64,000 bases of DNA, from assembly GCA_910586445.1 (NCBI GenBank), contig CAJUHV010000009.1, forward strand, positions 17,500 to 81,499, read 5' to 3'. Position numbers and translations under genes: made by a program. A model generated the notes under the pieces. That model was not told the DNA's origin, made no database searches, and was given only the letters and a program-made list of their open reading frames with translations. This DNA is from an uncultured Eubacterium sp. (GTDB lineage Bacteria > Bacillota > Clostridia > Lachnospirales > Lachnospiraceae). Numbering within the stretch: the stretch's first letter is position 1; each line of letters starts with the position of its first letter. Shown in pieces: positions 55,801-63,855 of this stretch.

Positions 55801-56476
55801 CGACAGCGTTGTTTTACGCGACCACGATATGAACAGCCTGACCGTGACCATAGCAGCCCTGTGCGAGAATTTTGTATACAATTATATTTATATAAGTAAA
55901 GAAACTTATCAGGAGCAGCTGGGCAGAAAACCGGAGTATAAGAGTGCTTATGTGAACATCAAAGAGGGCACCGATATCCATGCGGCAGCCGCACAGTTAT
56001 CTGACCAGAGCGGGGTGCTGGCAGTTTCGGTGACAAAGGATATGCGTGACCGCATAGGCAGCATGATGGAAAGCCTGGATTATATTGTGCTGCTGATTGT
56101 CGTGTGTGCGGGCAGCCTTGCATTTATTGTGCTGTATAATCTGACAAACATCAATATCACAGAGCGGATGCGGGAGATCGCGACAATAAAGGTGCTGGGA
56201 TTTTACGCAAAGGAAACCGCTGATTATGTCTTTCGTGAGAATCTGGCACTGACTGCGATTGGAGCCGTGATCGGGCTGGGCCTTGGAAAATGGCTGCATT
56301 GGTTTGTAATGTATCAGGTCAATATCGACATGCTGTCGTTTAAGACTGTCATCCTTCCTGTCAGTTATCTGTGGAGCCTGGTTCTTACATTTGTCTTTGC
56401 ACTGCTGGTAAATGCAGTAATGTATTTTAAGCTGGAGAAAATTAATATGGCAGAATCTTTAAAATCCATCGAGTAA
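52847..56476 (+). CDS. FtsX-like ABC permease with a long coiled-coil insert
   Basis: 1,209 residues. TM1 near 20-40 (YLAIFAIVMLGVGFFAG), an extracellular domain with an acidic Asp/Gly/Asn tract (about 101-128), then about 380 residues of coiled coil (about 275-655) built from repeats such as DGRKELRDGRKEIAEGE and LADGRAELADAKAELADA. The first FtsX core is near 670-795 (FPLFFFLVAALVCMTTMNRM), a second extracellular domain at about 870-1060, and the second FtsX core near 1070-1205 (VLLIVVCAGSLAFIVLYNLTN). Compared with usual MacB-like permeases of 400-900 residues it is very long. The coil should stand out from the cell surface or reach into the wall. Substrate unknown. Confidence 0.9.
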   Translation: MNFRIKSGMIKTTIREIKASLGRYLAIFAIVMLGVGFFAGLKATKPAMIATVDDYLRRQDFFDFKLLSAIGFDKEDTKELFEMSEVGQAEGAVSADVLCFFDDGNSDGDGDGDDAGDNAENNTKNNEEVYRVHTMPENINRIVLLEGRLPERADECVLDSAVYGADMIGAEITVTEHNEEDTLEMFEERTFTAVGIVRSPYYINFERGTSSIGEGKVAAFFYVPKEAFSCDYLTEIYLTTGHGCGVYTDEYEEHIDGLLETIEQKTEALVTDRYNELVTQAQEKIDEAQSELDEKTKEAKQKLSDAADKIKDGRKELRDGRKEIAEGEKKLADGRKELAEGEIELKNHEQELKDAQRQILAKEQELLDGEAQVSRMEREISENEKKAADGRAQLAQALKQLKDKETIIKQQEAALNEQESELSKKQKELSSQLKALEKQQKELEAGREELSGRLEQLEQAYAAQLISQEEYDANLAALQAGLQQTASGESKLLKGKKQLQAGIEQIQSGMAEIQSGRTQIQSAKKQAESAAEQLAQKEQELAAADAQLAEGRSRTSAARAQLTDGRTQLAGAKAELEEGRRQLADGRAELADAKAELADARKEIKKGKADLKKGRRKLAGAKQKYEDSKDEFRKKTTDAQEKIDDARADLDEIEAPDYYALDRNTNIGYACYESDAGIVAAIADVFPLFFFLVAALVCMTTMNRMVEEQRTQIGVLKALGYGNAAIMGKYLFYAGSAAAAGAVAGCAVGTWLFPKVIWMGYSIMYSMGEIQYLFEIRLAVLSIAAALLCSVGAAYLSCRYELYSVPADLIRPKAPKSGRRIFLEKIPFIWSRMKFLHKVSIRNVVRYKKRFFMMILGIGGCTALLVTGFGIKDSVTNIADMQYDEIQIYDINITFKDPVQKSDLDGLAAQMKDTIADAACRFEESVDLDFNGRTKSIYLEIPENPEDQSIFLDLHTKGGEKIAYPAAGEAVISQKLADNLGIRTGDSVVLRDHDMNSLTVTIAALCENFVYNYIYISKETYQEQLGRKPEYKSAYVNIKEGTDIHAAAAQLSDQSGVLAVSVTKDMRDRIGSMMESLDYIVLLIVVCAGSLAFIVLYNLTNINITERMREIATIKVLGFYAKETADYVFRENLALTAIGAVIGLGLGKWLHWFVMYQVNIDMLSFKTVILPVSYLWSLVLTFVFALLVNAVMYFKLEKINMAESLKSIE

Positions 56477-56536
56477 AAGACTGCCGGCAAAACTTTTCAT
56501 AACTTATCATAAACATAACATAAGGGGTAAATAAGT

Positions 56537-56836
56537 ATGTCCGTACAGGGAGAAACGAAGGAAAAAGTCAGGCTGCATATCAGGCAGCCAAAGCATTACC
56601 GTGTTATTATGCATAACGATGATTTCACTTCTATGGAGTTTGTAGTAGGGATATTGATCGATATCTTTCATAAAGACGGCGCAGAGGCGGAGCGCCTCAT
56701 GCTGCTGGTGCACCATAGCGGAAAGGCGGCAGTAGGCGAGTATCCATATGATCTGGCAGCTACAAAAGTGCAGGCCGCCTCAGCCAGGGCACAGGAAGAG
56801 GGATTTCCGTTCCGCATGACAATTGAAGAGGTATGA
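56537..56836 (+). CDS. clpS: ATP-dependent Clp protease adaptor ClpS
   Basis: 99 residues. ClpS core with HYRVIMHNDDFTSMEFVVGIL near 23-43 (Asn-Asp-Asp binding the N-degron alpha-amino group), LMLLVHHSGKAAVGEYPYDLAATKV with the ClpA-contact region. It delivers N-end-rule substrates to ClpA, encoded next. RBS AAGGGG. Its last codons form the first unit of the tandem repeat that fills the spacer to clpA. Confidence 0.95.
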   Translation: MSVQGETKEKVRLHIRQPKHYRVIMHNDDFTSMEFVVGILIDIFHKDGAEAERLMLLVHHSGKAAVGEYPYDLAATKVQAASARAQEEGFPFRMTIEEV

Positions 56837-56960
56837 TTTCAAACAAAGAGATAGGCATTCAAAAGAAGATGAAAGCATTCAAATAAAGAGGTATGATTTC
56901 AAACAAAGAGATAGGCATTCAAACAAAGAGGTAAGCATTCAAACAAAGAGACAGGATATC
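56821..56960. repeat. 20-bp minisatellite growing out of the clpS 3' end
   Basis: Seven units in exact 20-bp register, consensus AAACAAAGAGRTAGGCATTC, from 56821 to 56960; an eighth weak unit ends near 56980. The first unit contains the last ClpS codons and its TGA stop, and a 40-bp block (two units, GTATGATTTC then AAACAAAGAGATAGGCATTC) recurs at a distance of 60 bp. The clpA ribosome binding site follows 25 bp after the array. Confidence 0.9.
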
Positions 56961-56997
56961 AAAAAGCAGGATATTTTCATAAACAGGAGGCAGCGTA

Positions 56998-59313
56998 ATG
57001 CGTATATCGGAAGAAGTCGCGCAGATTATGGATGAGGTATTTTTATTTGCAAAGGGTTCTCATTTTGAGTATGTGACGCCGGAGCTGGTACTATATGTAA
57101 TCTGTAAAAATAAAGTGTTTGCGCAGGCATTTCAAAACTGCGGGGGAGAGGTCAGGGAGCTTGACGCGAGTTTAAGAGAGTATATTGAAGAATATATGGA
57201 GTCCTGTCCCGAGGATGCAGAAGATACACCGAAGCTGTCGCAGGGAACAGGCGCTATGCTGGCTTATGCATGGGAATCGGTGAACAACAGCGGCAGGACT
57301 GTAGTAGAGCTGCAGCATATCATCCATGCGATGTATGCGCTCGAAGAAAGCTATGCCGTGTATTATATGCGCGTACAGGGGGTAGAGCATGCAGGGCTGC
57401 TGCAGGAAATGACGGTTCTCCGTGAAGAATATGCATACTCACAGGGCGCAGGGCAGTCCAAAAATACAGCAGGATGCGGCAGTAAGCGCGGCAGGAGCAT
57501 TAAGCCTGATCTGGACGAAGAGGATAAGGATGCTGATCCAGAGGATGAGGCATTAAAACAGGATTCTTACTGGCAGCAGTATGCCGTCTGCCTGAATGAT
57601 GATTTAAAAGGCCGCAGTCCGCTGATCGGCAGGGAGGCAGAGCTGGAACGGACGATGCAGATTTTATGCCGCAGGGAGAAAAACAATCCCCTGCATATCG
57701 GTGAGCCGGGGGTCGGAAAGACAGCGATTGTATATGGGCTGGCCAGACTGTTAAATGAAGAAAAGGTGCCTGCGCCTTTATCCGGCGCGCAGATCTTTTC
57801 TCTGGATCTTGGCAGCCTTCTGGCGGGCACACAGTACCGGGGAGATTTTGAAAAGCGTTTCCGTAAGGTTATGGACAGCATCAGCCGGGAAGAAAAGCCG
57901 GTTATTTATATTGACGAGATCCACAATATCGTAGGGGCAGGCGCGGTAAACGGCGGCAGCTTTGATGTATCAAATATGCTCAAGCCGTATCTGGCAGCAG
58001 GGCATATCCGCTTTATCGGGGCGACGACCTATGAAGAATATAAAAAGCATTTTGAAAAAAGCAAAAGCCTGGTGCGCAGGTTTCAAAATATTGACATCAA
58101 AGAGCCGGAGGTGCCGGAGGCGGTGCAGATTTTGGAAGGCTTAAAGCAGCAGTACGAAGAATTTCACGGTGTTATTTATGAAGAAGATGTGCTGGAGTAT
58201 GCGGTGCAGATGAGCGCAAAATATATCAGCGAGCGTTTTCTGCCGGATAAGGCGATCGACCTGATTGATGAGGCAGGGGCGTACCGGCACATGTATCCGC
58301 TGGAGGTTTCCAAAGGAACGCCCCAGTCAGTGGGCAGGGATCTGATTGATGAGATTTTGTCGAAAACATGCCATATTCCGAAACAGGCAGTGGAAAACGA
58401 TGAAATTAAGACGCTCGCATCCTTGGAAGGACGGCTGAAGCAGCTGGTATTCGGGCAGGATGAGGCAGTGTCGCAGGTAGTCAATGCGGTGAAGTTTCAA
58501 AGAGCCGGGCTTTTGGAAGAAAACAAGCCGCTTGCGAGCCTGCTGTTTGTAGGGCCTACGGGGGTAGGCAAGACTGAGATTGCAAGAAGCCTTGCAAAAG
58601 AGCTGGGCATACGGCTGATCCGGTTTGACATGAGCGAATATGAGGAGAAGCATGCAGTGGCAAAGCTGATCGGCGCGCCGGCAGGATATGTAGGATATGA
58701 AGAAGGGGGACTTCTTACAGAGGAAATCCGCAAAAATCCGCATGCCGTACTGCTGCTGGATGAGATTGAAAAGGCACATGCCGATATTTACAATATATTG
58801 TTACAGGTTATGGATTATGCGACGCTGACAGATAATCAGGGTAGAAAAGCAGACTTCCGCAATGTCATACTGATTATGACGTCCAACGCCGGAGCGAGCC
58901 GGATCGGAAAGCCGGGCTTAGGCTTTGAGGGAGAGAATGTAAAGCCGGATGTGGTTTTGGATGAAGTGAAACGGATTTTTCAGCCGGAATTTCGCAACCG
59001 CTTAAACAAAATCGTTGCCTTTAACGGCTTAAACCAGCATATGGCAGCGCAGATTGTACACAAAAAACTGGATGAGCTCAAAGCCATGCTGGCAAAGAAA
59101 AACGTGGAATTTTCAGCAGATGCCGCCGCTGAAAAGCTGATTAAGAAAAAGGGAATCAGCACGGAATTCGGCGCAAGGGAGATCGGGCGCGTGATCCAGA
59201 GCGAGATTAAGCCGCTTTTGGTGGATGAGATTTTATTCGGGGCGTTAAAGGAAGGCGGGGTGTGCAGGCTGACAGCAGCAGACGGCCGGTTTGCGGCTGA
59301 TTTCAATCTATAA
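56998..59313 (+). CDS. clpA: ATP-dependent Clp protease ATP-binding subunit ClpA
   Basis: Hsp100 unfoldase, 771 residues. N-domain (1-145), an acidic/basic linker (about 150-190), first AAA+ module with GEPGVGKTAIVYGLARLL near 237 and IYIDEIHNIVGAG near 301, second module with FVGPTGVGKTEIARSLAKEL near 520 and LLLDEIEKAH near 580, sensor and arginine-finger residues in FQPEFRNRLNKIV. A ClpP-docking-type tripeptide, LGF in KPGLGFEG near 640, supports pairing with ClpP. No M-domain, so not ClpC/ClpB. Adjacent to clpS; clpP is not in the window. RBS AGGAGG. Confidence 0.95.
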   Translation: MRISEEVAQIMDEVFLFAKGSHFEYVTPELVLYVICKNKVFAQAFQNCGGEVRELDASLREYIEEYMESCPEDAEDTPKLSQGTGAMLAYAWESVNNSGRTVVELQHIIHAMYALEESYAVYYMRVQGVEHAGLLQEMTVLREEYAYSQGAGQSKNTAGCGSKRGRSIKPDLDEEDKDADPEDEALKQDSYWQQYAVCLNDDLKGRSPLIGREAELERTMQILCRREKNNPLHIGEPGVGKTAIVYGLARLLNEEKVPAPLSGAQIFSLDLGSLLAGTQYRGDFEKRFRKVMDSISREEKPVIYIDEIHNIVGAGAVNGGSFDVSNMLKPYLAAGHIRFIGATTYEEYKKHFEKSKSLVRRFQNIDIKEPEVPEAVQILEGLKQQYEEFHGVIYEEDVLEYAVQMSAKYISERFLPDKAIDLIDEAGAYRHMYPLEVSKGTPQSVGRDLIDEILSKTCHIPKQAVENDEIKTLASLEGRLKQLVFGQDEAVSQVVNAVKFQRAGLLEENKPLASLLFVGPTGVGKTEIARSLAKELGIRLIRFDMSEYEEKHAVAKLIGAPAGYVGYEEGGLLTEEIRKNPHAVLLLDEIEKAHADIYNILLQVMDYATLTDNQGRKADFRNVILIMTSNAGASRIGKPGLGFEGENVKPDVVLDEVKRIFQPEFRNRLNKIVAFNGLNQHMAAQIVHKKLDELKAMLAKKNVEFSADAAAEKLIKKKGISTEFGAREIGRVIQSEIKPLLVDEILFGALKEGGVCRLTAADGRFAADFNL

Positions 59314-59403
59314 TTTTTATGCAGCAGTTTCTGGACACGCTCTAGCCGGCTGCATGCCCGCTTTGCTGGCGGCCGACATATATTATGAAATTCTGTGATG
59401 TCA

Positions 59404-59432
59404 TTGACTTCAACGCTTTATAAGAATATAAT
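59404..59432 (+). promoter_or_regulatory. Strong promoter upstream of the 807-residue protein gene
   Basis: TTGACT (59404-59409), exact 17-bp spacer, TATAAT (59427-59432). It gives the next gene its own transcript of about 90 nt leader. The leader and the region before it each contain a CACGCTCTAG (59337 and 59474), plus short inverted copies TGCCCGCT/AGCGGGCA. Confidence 0.75.
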
Positions 59433-59529
59433 ATTCATCAGTAGATAGATTTGAATTTTAGTCAGACAGCGGGCACGCTCTAGAAGCAGCCTGTAAAAAT
59501 AGAAGATAAAAAGAAATGAGGTGTCTGTC

Positions 59530-61950
59530 ATGCTGGTTATTCATGCAAACCAGAAACAGGAAGAAGTATTCAATAAGCTGATCCAGGAAATCGATGCACA
59601 GATCGTCTGGAACGGACGTTTTGTCATTATGGGCGACCGGCTGGTTCTGGAAGGATTTGTCCGTTCCCTGTTTTTCCACTTTGATATACAGAAAGCAGAA
59701 GTACGTTTTGTCGAGCTGCCGACGGATGATGAAAAAGAACTTGAGATTTCAGCACATCCTGAGCTTGAGGACCTGATTACGATGGCGGTATATGCTTTTG
59801 AAAAGTGGGGAGCATTCAAAGGACTTCGTGTGGAGCAGGAATTCAGCCAGCTGCAGCAGGTATTTGCGGAAATACTCAGCGTATATAATCTGGAATTAGC
59901 CTTTTCTGACGAAAAAATGGAATTTTACCGCGACGGCATATGTATTACATATGAAGATGTCGTAGAGACTGTGCTTCATTTTGACGGCGTAAAAGTAGTC
60001 GGGCAGAGATTAAAGATGCCGGCAGCAGATCATAAAAGTGAAACGAATAAACAGCCGGAAAACATCCATACGGCTTCTGCCGAAGCAGGAGACAGTGAGG
60101 TGCAGCAGCGGATTGAAAAATACCATGCAAGGATCAGCGTGCTTGACCGCCTCTCAGAACTGCAGAGAAAGGCGCTGGAAAGAGATATCCGAAACGACAG
60201 GCTGTTAAGCGATGAGCAGAAACAGGAGCTTTACTTTCCGATTCATGATTTTGAGCGCCAGAAGAAAATGTATGAAGCGCAGGCAATGCTTGGAGATCCA
60301 AAAGAAACGGCAGCGCAGATCGAAAAATACTATGCCAGAATCGGCGTGCTTGACCGTCTGTCAGACCTGCAGAAAATGACGCTGGAGCGTGACATCAGAA
60401 ATGATCATCTGTTAAATGATGCGGAAAAGAAACGGCTGCAGGAGATGATCCGCGCATATGAGCAGCAGAAGAACGAGAGCGGGCCTTCGGATGCCGGCAG
60501 AGCAAATAACAGCCCGGCGGCAGGAAATACTGCCGGGGCGTCAGGCCGGGCAGCATCTGTTCCGGCGCGGGATCCAAAGGCAGCAGCAGCGCAGATCGAA
60601 AAATACCGTGCCAGAATCGGCGTGCTTGACCGTTTATCAGATCTGCAGAAAAAAGCGCTTGTCAGGGATATCAGAAGCGACAGCCTGCTGAGCGTGAGTG
60701 AAAAAGAGAGCCTGTACGATCCGATCCAGAGATTTGAATATCAGGAAAAAATGCAGGAGATCGAAAAAGAACTTGCCGATCCGGAGCATAATACTTATGC
60801 ATTCATTCAGAAATTGATCAGCAGGGCAGCAAAGGATGAGCTTTTTGAAAAGACAAAGCAGGCAGTCTTAAAGCGCCTTCACGATCTGCGTGCACAGCTG
60901 GGCATGCAGGAAGTAAAGGCAATTATGGAAAGGGCACCGCAGCATGTAGAACGGGAAGAATATAAGCAGCTGATGGATGAGCTTGCTCCATATAAAGGTA
61001 TAGACATGGGGAGTTATGCACAGCGTCTTATGCAGATGCGGGAAACGCTGGAAATTAAAGAAATCAGCAATCTGCTTATGCAGTCGCCGAAAAAAGACCG
61101 CGGGGATTTTATGCAGCTGCTGCGCAGCATAGAAGAACATGATTTTGCAGAAGAAAATGCAGCTCCTTATATTGAGCGGATTATGGAATGGGTCAGCGAG
61201 CTGGATGCGGCAGAACTAAAAAAAATGGCTGCAGATGCCGGATCGATGGATTTAGATACAGCAGCCTCCACATATGCAGCAATCAGCCGAGGGAGTTTTC
61301 TGCCCAGGCTGAAAGCAGGTGCGCTTGCAGCAGTAACAAAGCGGCTGGAGGAAATCAGCCTGAGTGACTGCAGGCTGCTTGTGCGGGCGCTTGAAAAAGT
61401 GATGTCAGGCATTATAAAACAAAATCCAAGGCACCATTTTTATCCGGCAGAAAAAATAATGGCCCGGACAGTAAAGCCGGAGGAGCTCAGGCTGATTGAA
61501 AGTGCAGCCGCCTCTTATGCAGAGAGAAGAGGCCGGTTTGAATATCCGCTGCTTATGGTGGATACTTCCAAAGAATGCAATGGCAGGGACGGCATGCTGC
61601 TGACACCGCAGCATATATTTTATAGTACAAGGCTGAACGGGTATCAGATTCCGATACAGTCAATAAAATCGATCTATGTGTCACAGGGACTGCTGAAAAA
61701 TAAGGCGCTGACAGTAGAAGAAGCCAATGGTGTCAAGCACAAGCTGCCGTATGCAGTAGAGGCAGAAGAAATGAAGGGCTGGGCGAAAGTACTGGACAAT
61801 TTTGTAAAGTACCTCCAGAGCAGGCCGGGACTGGAAAAGCTGGGCTGTGAGTCACTGGAAGAAGAGGGCGCGGTTACATGCAGGCGGTGCGGCTGCGTAT
61901 ATAAAGATCTGGATGTGTGCCCGGAATGTGGATATAAAAAGAATAATTGA
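59530..61950 (+). CDS. Unknown cytoplasmic protein: three 60-residue repeats, PH-like region, zinc ribbon
   Basis: 806 residues from ATG 59530 (a GTG three codons earlier is possible). No family recognised. The first 165 residues are mixed alpha/beta (VIHANQKQEEVFNKLIQEID; EFYRDGICITYEDVVETVLHF). Then come three related repeats near 192-250, 262-320 and 355-410, each with an IEKYxARIxVLDRLSxLQ core, then LERDIRND and LL...EK; these are repeat cores only. A helical region follows (about 410-670), then a PH-like region (about 680-770, MLLTPQHIFYSTRLNGYQIPIQSIKSIYV), and finally a zinc ribbon CRRCGCVYKDLDVCPECGY at the C-terminus. No signal peptide or TM helix. It follows clpA but has its own promoter. 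The layout resembles a membrane-surface sensor or scaffold. Confidence 0.75.
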   Translation: MLVIHANQKQEEVFNKLIQEIDAQIVWNGRFVIMGDRLVLEGFVRSLFFHFDIQKAEVRFVELPTDDEKELEISAHPELEDLITMAVYAFEKWGAFKGLRVEQEFSQLQQVFAEILSVYNLELAFSDEKMEFYRDGICITYEDVVETVLHFDGVKVVGQRLKMPAADHKSETNKQPENIHTASAEAGDSEVQQRIEKYHARISVLDRLSELQRKALERDIRNDRLLSDEQKQELYFPIHDFERQKKMYEAQAMLGDPKETAAQIEKYYARIGVLDRLSDLQKMTLERDIRNDHLLNDAEKKRLQEMIRAYEQQKNESGPSDAGRANNSPAAGNTAGASGRAASVPARDPKAAAAQIEKYRARIGVLDRLSDLQKKALVRDIRSDSLLSVSEKESLYDPIQRFEYQEKMQEIEKELADPEHNTYAFIQKLISRAAKDELFEKTKQAVLKRLHDLRAQLGMQEVKAIMERAPQHVEREEYKQLMDELAPYKGIDMGSYAQRLMQMRETLEIKEISNLLMQSPKKDRGDFMQLLRSIEEHDFAEENAAPYIERIMEWVSELDAAELKKMAADAGSMDLDTAASTYAAISRGSFLPRLKAGALAAVTKRLEEISLSDCRLLVRALEKVMSGIIKQNPRHHFYPAEKIMARTVKPEELRLIESAAASYAERRGRFEYPLLMVDTSKECNGRDGMLLTPQHIFYSTRLNGYQIPIQSIKSIYVSQGLLKNKALTVEEANGVKHKLPYAVEAEEMKGWAKVLDNFVKYLQSRPGLEKLGCESLEEEGAVTCRRCGCVYKDLDVCPECGYKKNN

Positions 61951-62012
61951 CATACGCCTGTGGCGCAGATTCACAGACTGGCAGATATAAATGCAAAATG
62001 TGCAAAAAGGCG

Positions 62013-62050
62013 AGCAAAAGCCCCGGAGAGGCAGCTCCGGGGCTTTGCCC
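62013..62050. terminator. GC-rich terminator-like hairpin
   Basis: A perfect 12-bp stem, AAAGCCCCGGAG/CTCCGGGGCTTT, with loop AGGCAG. The tail on the + strand has few T; on the - strand it is followed by CTTTTTG, so it may work better in that direction. Lies in the 266-bp gap between two + strand genes; no other feature was seen there. Confidence 0.7.
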
Positions 62051-62216
62051 TGTCTCTGACGGATTTTGTTGTGCTGCCATATCCTCTTGTGAATAAGGGA
62101 TATAAACAGCAGGTTTCTAGACTTATCGTCCGATGAAATTATAGCATATATGGATATAGTTTGCAATATTTTGTCGATATTTAGTTTTTGATTTGGAAAA
62201 AGAAAGGCAGGGGAAG

Positions 62217-63788
62217 ATGGGGGTATATCTTAATCCCGGAAACGAAGGATTTAGGAAGGCGGTTTCATCAAAGATCTATGTGGATAAGACCATGCTGATC
62301 CACCATACAAATGAATGCCTGTGCACAGAGCAGGAATATATCTGTATCAGCCGTCCCAGGCGTTTTGGAAAATCGGTGGCTGCTAATATGCTGGCTGCAT
62401 ACTACAGCAGAGGAGCAGAGTCGGATGATATTTTTAAAAAATATAAGATCCAAAGCAGCAGTACGTATCATGCACATCTGAATAAATATAATGTAATATT
62501 TCTAAATATGCAGGAATTTTTTGGCAGTTCGGAAAGCGTGACGCAGATGCTGGAGCTGATTAAGAAGAGTATTTTGTGGGATCTTCTTGAAGAATGGCCA
62601 AATCTGCATTATTTTGATACGAATAATCTGGTACGGACGCTGCATGATGTGTATCGGTATACAAAGATTCCATTTGTATTTATTATTGATGAATGGGACT
62701 GTATTTTTCGGGAAAAAAAAGAGCATTTCATGGAACAGCGAAAATATCTGGATTTTTTAAGGCTGATTTTAAAAGACCAGATCTATGTGGCGCTCGCATA
62801 TATGACGGGCATACTGCCCATTAAAAAATATGGTACGCATTCGGCGTTAAATATGTTTGATGAGTATTCTATGATAAATCCGGCGGCTTTTGCACAATTT
62901 GTGGGATTTACACAGGGAGAGGTAGAAGCTTTGTGCAGGAAGTACCATATGGATTTTGAGGCTGCAAGACAATGGTATGACGGCTACTGTTTTGATCAGG
63001 AGGAGCATATTTATAGTCCGAGATCTGTAGTGAGTGCCATGCTGAGTGGAAGATTCGACAGCTATTGGAACCAGACGGAGACATTTGATGCACTCAAAAC
63101 GTATATATTGATGAATTATGATGGGTTGAAAGATAATGTAACAAAGCTTCTGGCAGGAGAACGGGTAAAAATGGACATTGGATCATTTAGCAATGATATG
63201 ACAACATTTCATTCAGCGGATGATGTGCTGACGCTTCTGGTGCATTTGGGATACCTGGCATATGATTTTGATGCAAAGAGTGTTTTGATCCCGAATTCGG
63301 AAGTAGCAGGAGTGTTCGCAACAGTTGTGTGTGCAGCAGGATGGAATGTTGTTGCAGGTGCTATCGGACAGTCGGAACAGCTTCTGCAGGCGATCTGGGA
63401 TCAGAATGAGAAAAAAGTGGCAGCAGGAATTGAGGCCGCGCATCTGGAGACATCTATCCTTGCTTACAATGATGAAAATTCACTGTCATGCACGATCTCA
63501 TTGGCACTTTACAGTGCCAGAGAATATTATTTTTCAGTAAGGGAGCTTCCGGCAGGAAATGGATTTGCAGATATTGTTTATATTCCAAGAAAGAATCATC
63601 TGGACAAACCTGCTATGGTAGTTGAACTAAAATGGGATAAAGCTGCATCGGGAGCAATTGCCCAGATTAAGGATAAAAAGTATCTGGAGTCTATTGCAGG
63701 GTATAGCGGGGAGGTCTTGCTGGTAGGAATCAATTATGATAGAAAAACAAAGATACACGAGTGTGAGATCTCCTATATGCGCATGTGA
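62217..63788 (+). CDS. AAA-ATPase with PD-(D/E)XK nuclease-like C-terminus (AAA-ATPase-like/DUF1703)
   Basis: 523 residues from ATG 62217, behind AGGGGAAG (an upstream TTG has no good ribosome site). N-terminal AAA-ATPase-like domain: YVDKTMLIHH, Walker A SRPRRFGKSVAANML and Walker B FIIDEWDCIF. C-terminal DUF1703-type nuclease-like region: Asp in GFADIVYIPRKN, then Glu-Leu-Lys in MVVELKWDKAASGAIAQIKDKKY, which has the D...ExK pattern. The family is expanded in gut Firmicutes and Bacteroides, with many copies per genome, often near mobile elements; function is unproven (a transposon-linked or defence role has been suggested). Last gene of the window. Confidence 0.9.
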   Translation: MGVYLNPGNEGFRKAVSSKIYVDKTMLIHHTNECLCTEQEYICISRPRRFGKSVAANMLAAYYSRGAESDDIFKKYKIQSSSTYHAHLNKYNVIFLNMQEFFGSSESVTQMLELIKKSILWDLLEEWPNLHYFDTNNLVRTLHDVYRYTKIPFVFIIDEWDCIFREKKEHFMEQRKYLDFLRLILKDQIYVALAYMTGILPIKKYGTHSALNMFDEYSMINPAAFAQFVGFTQGEVEALCRKYHMDFEAARQWYDGYCFDQEEHIYSPRSVVSAMLSGRFDSYWNQTETFDALKTYILMNYDGLKDNVTKLLAGERVKMDIGSFSNDMTTFHSADDVLTLLVHLGYLAYDFDAKSVLIPNSEVAGVFATVVCAAGWNVVAGAIGQSEQLLQAIWDQNEKKVAAGIEAAHLETSILAYNDENSLSCTISLALYSAREYYFSVRELPAGNGFADIVYIPRKNHLDKPAMVVELKWDKAASGAIAQIKDKKYLESIAGYSGEVLLVGINYDRKTKIHECEISYMRM

Positions 63789-63810
63789 GCAGTCAGATGA
63801 CTGATAATAG

Positions 63811-63855
63811 ATATGTCAGATATAGATATGTTAGATATAGATATGTCAGATATAG
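63811..63855. repeat. 15-bp tandem repeat after the AAA-ATPase gene
   Basis: Three tandem copies of ATATGTCAGATATAG (the middle has one change), starting 23 bp after the stop codon. The rest to the window end (63856-64000) is very AT-rich, with no gene or terminator seen except a possible first arm AAGACACCCGC at the very end. Confidence 0.8.

Noticed and set aside
56821..56960. Possible CRISPR or regulatory iterons
   Set aside because: Units of 20 bp abut directly without spacers and derive from the clpS 3' end; no replication gene is nearby.
59314..59520. Possible MITE remnant after clpA (CACGCTCTAG twice, TGCCCGCT/AGCGGGCA)
   Set aside because: The arms are short and poorly aligned, without a target duplication; noted only with the promoter entry.
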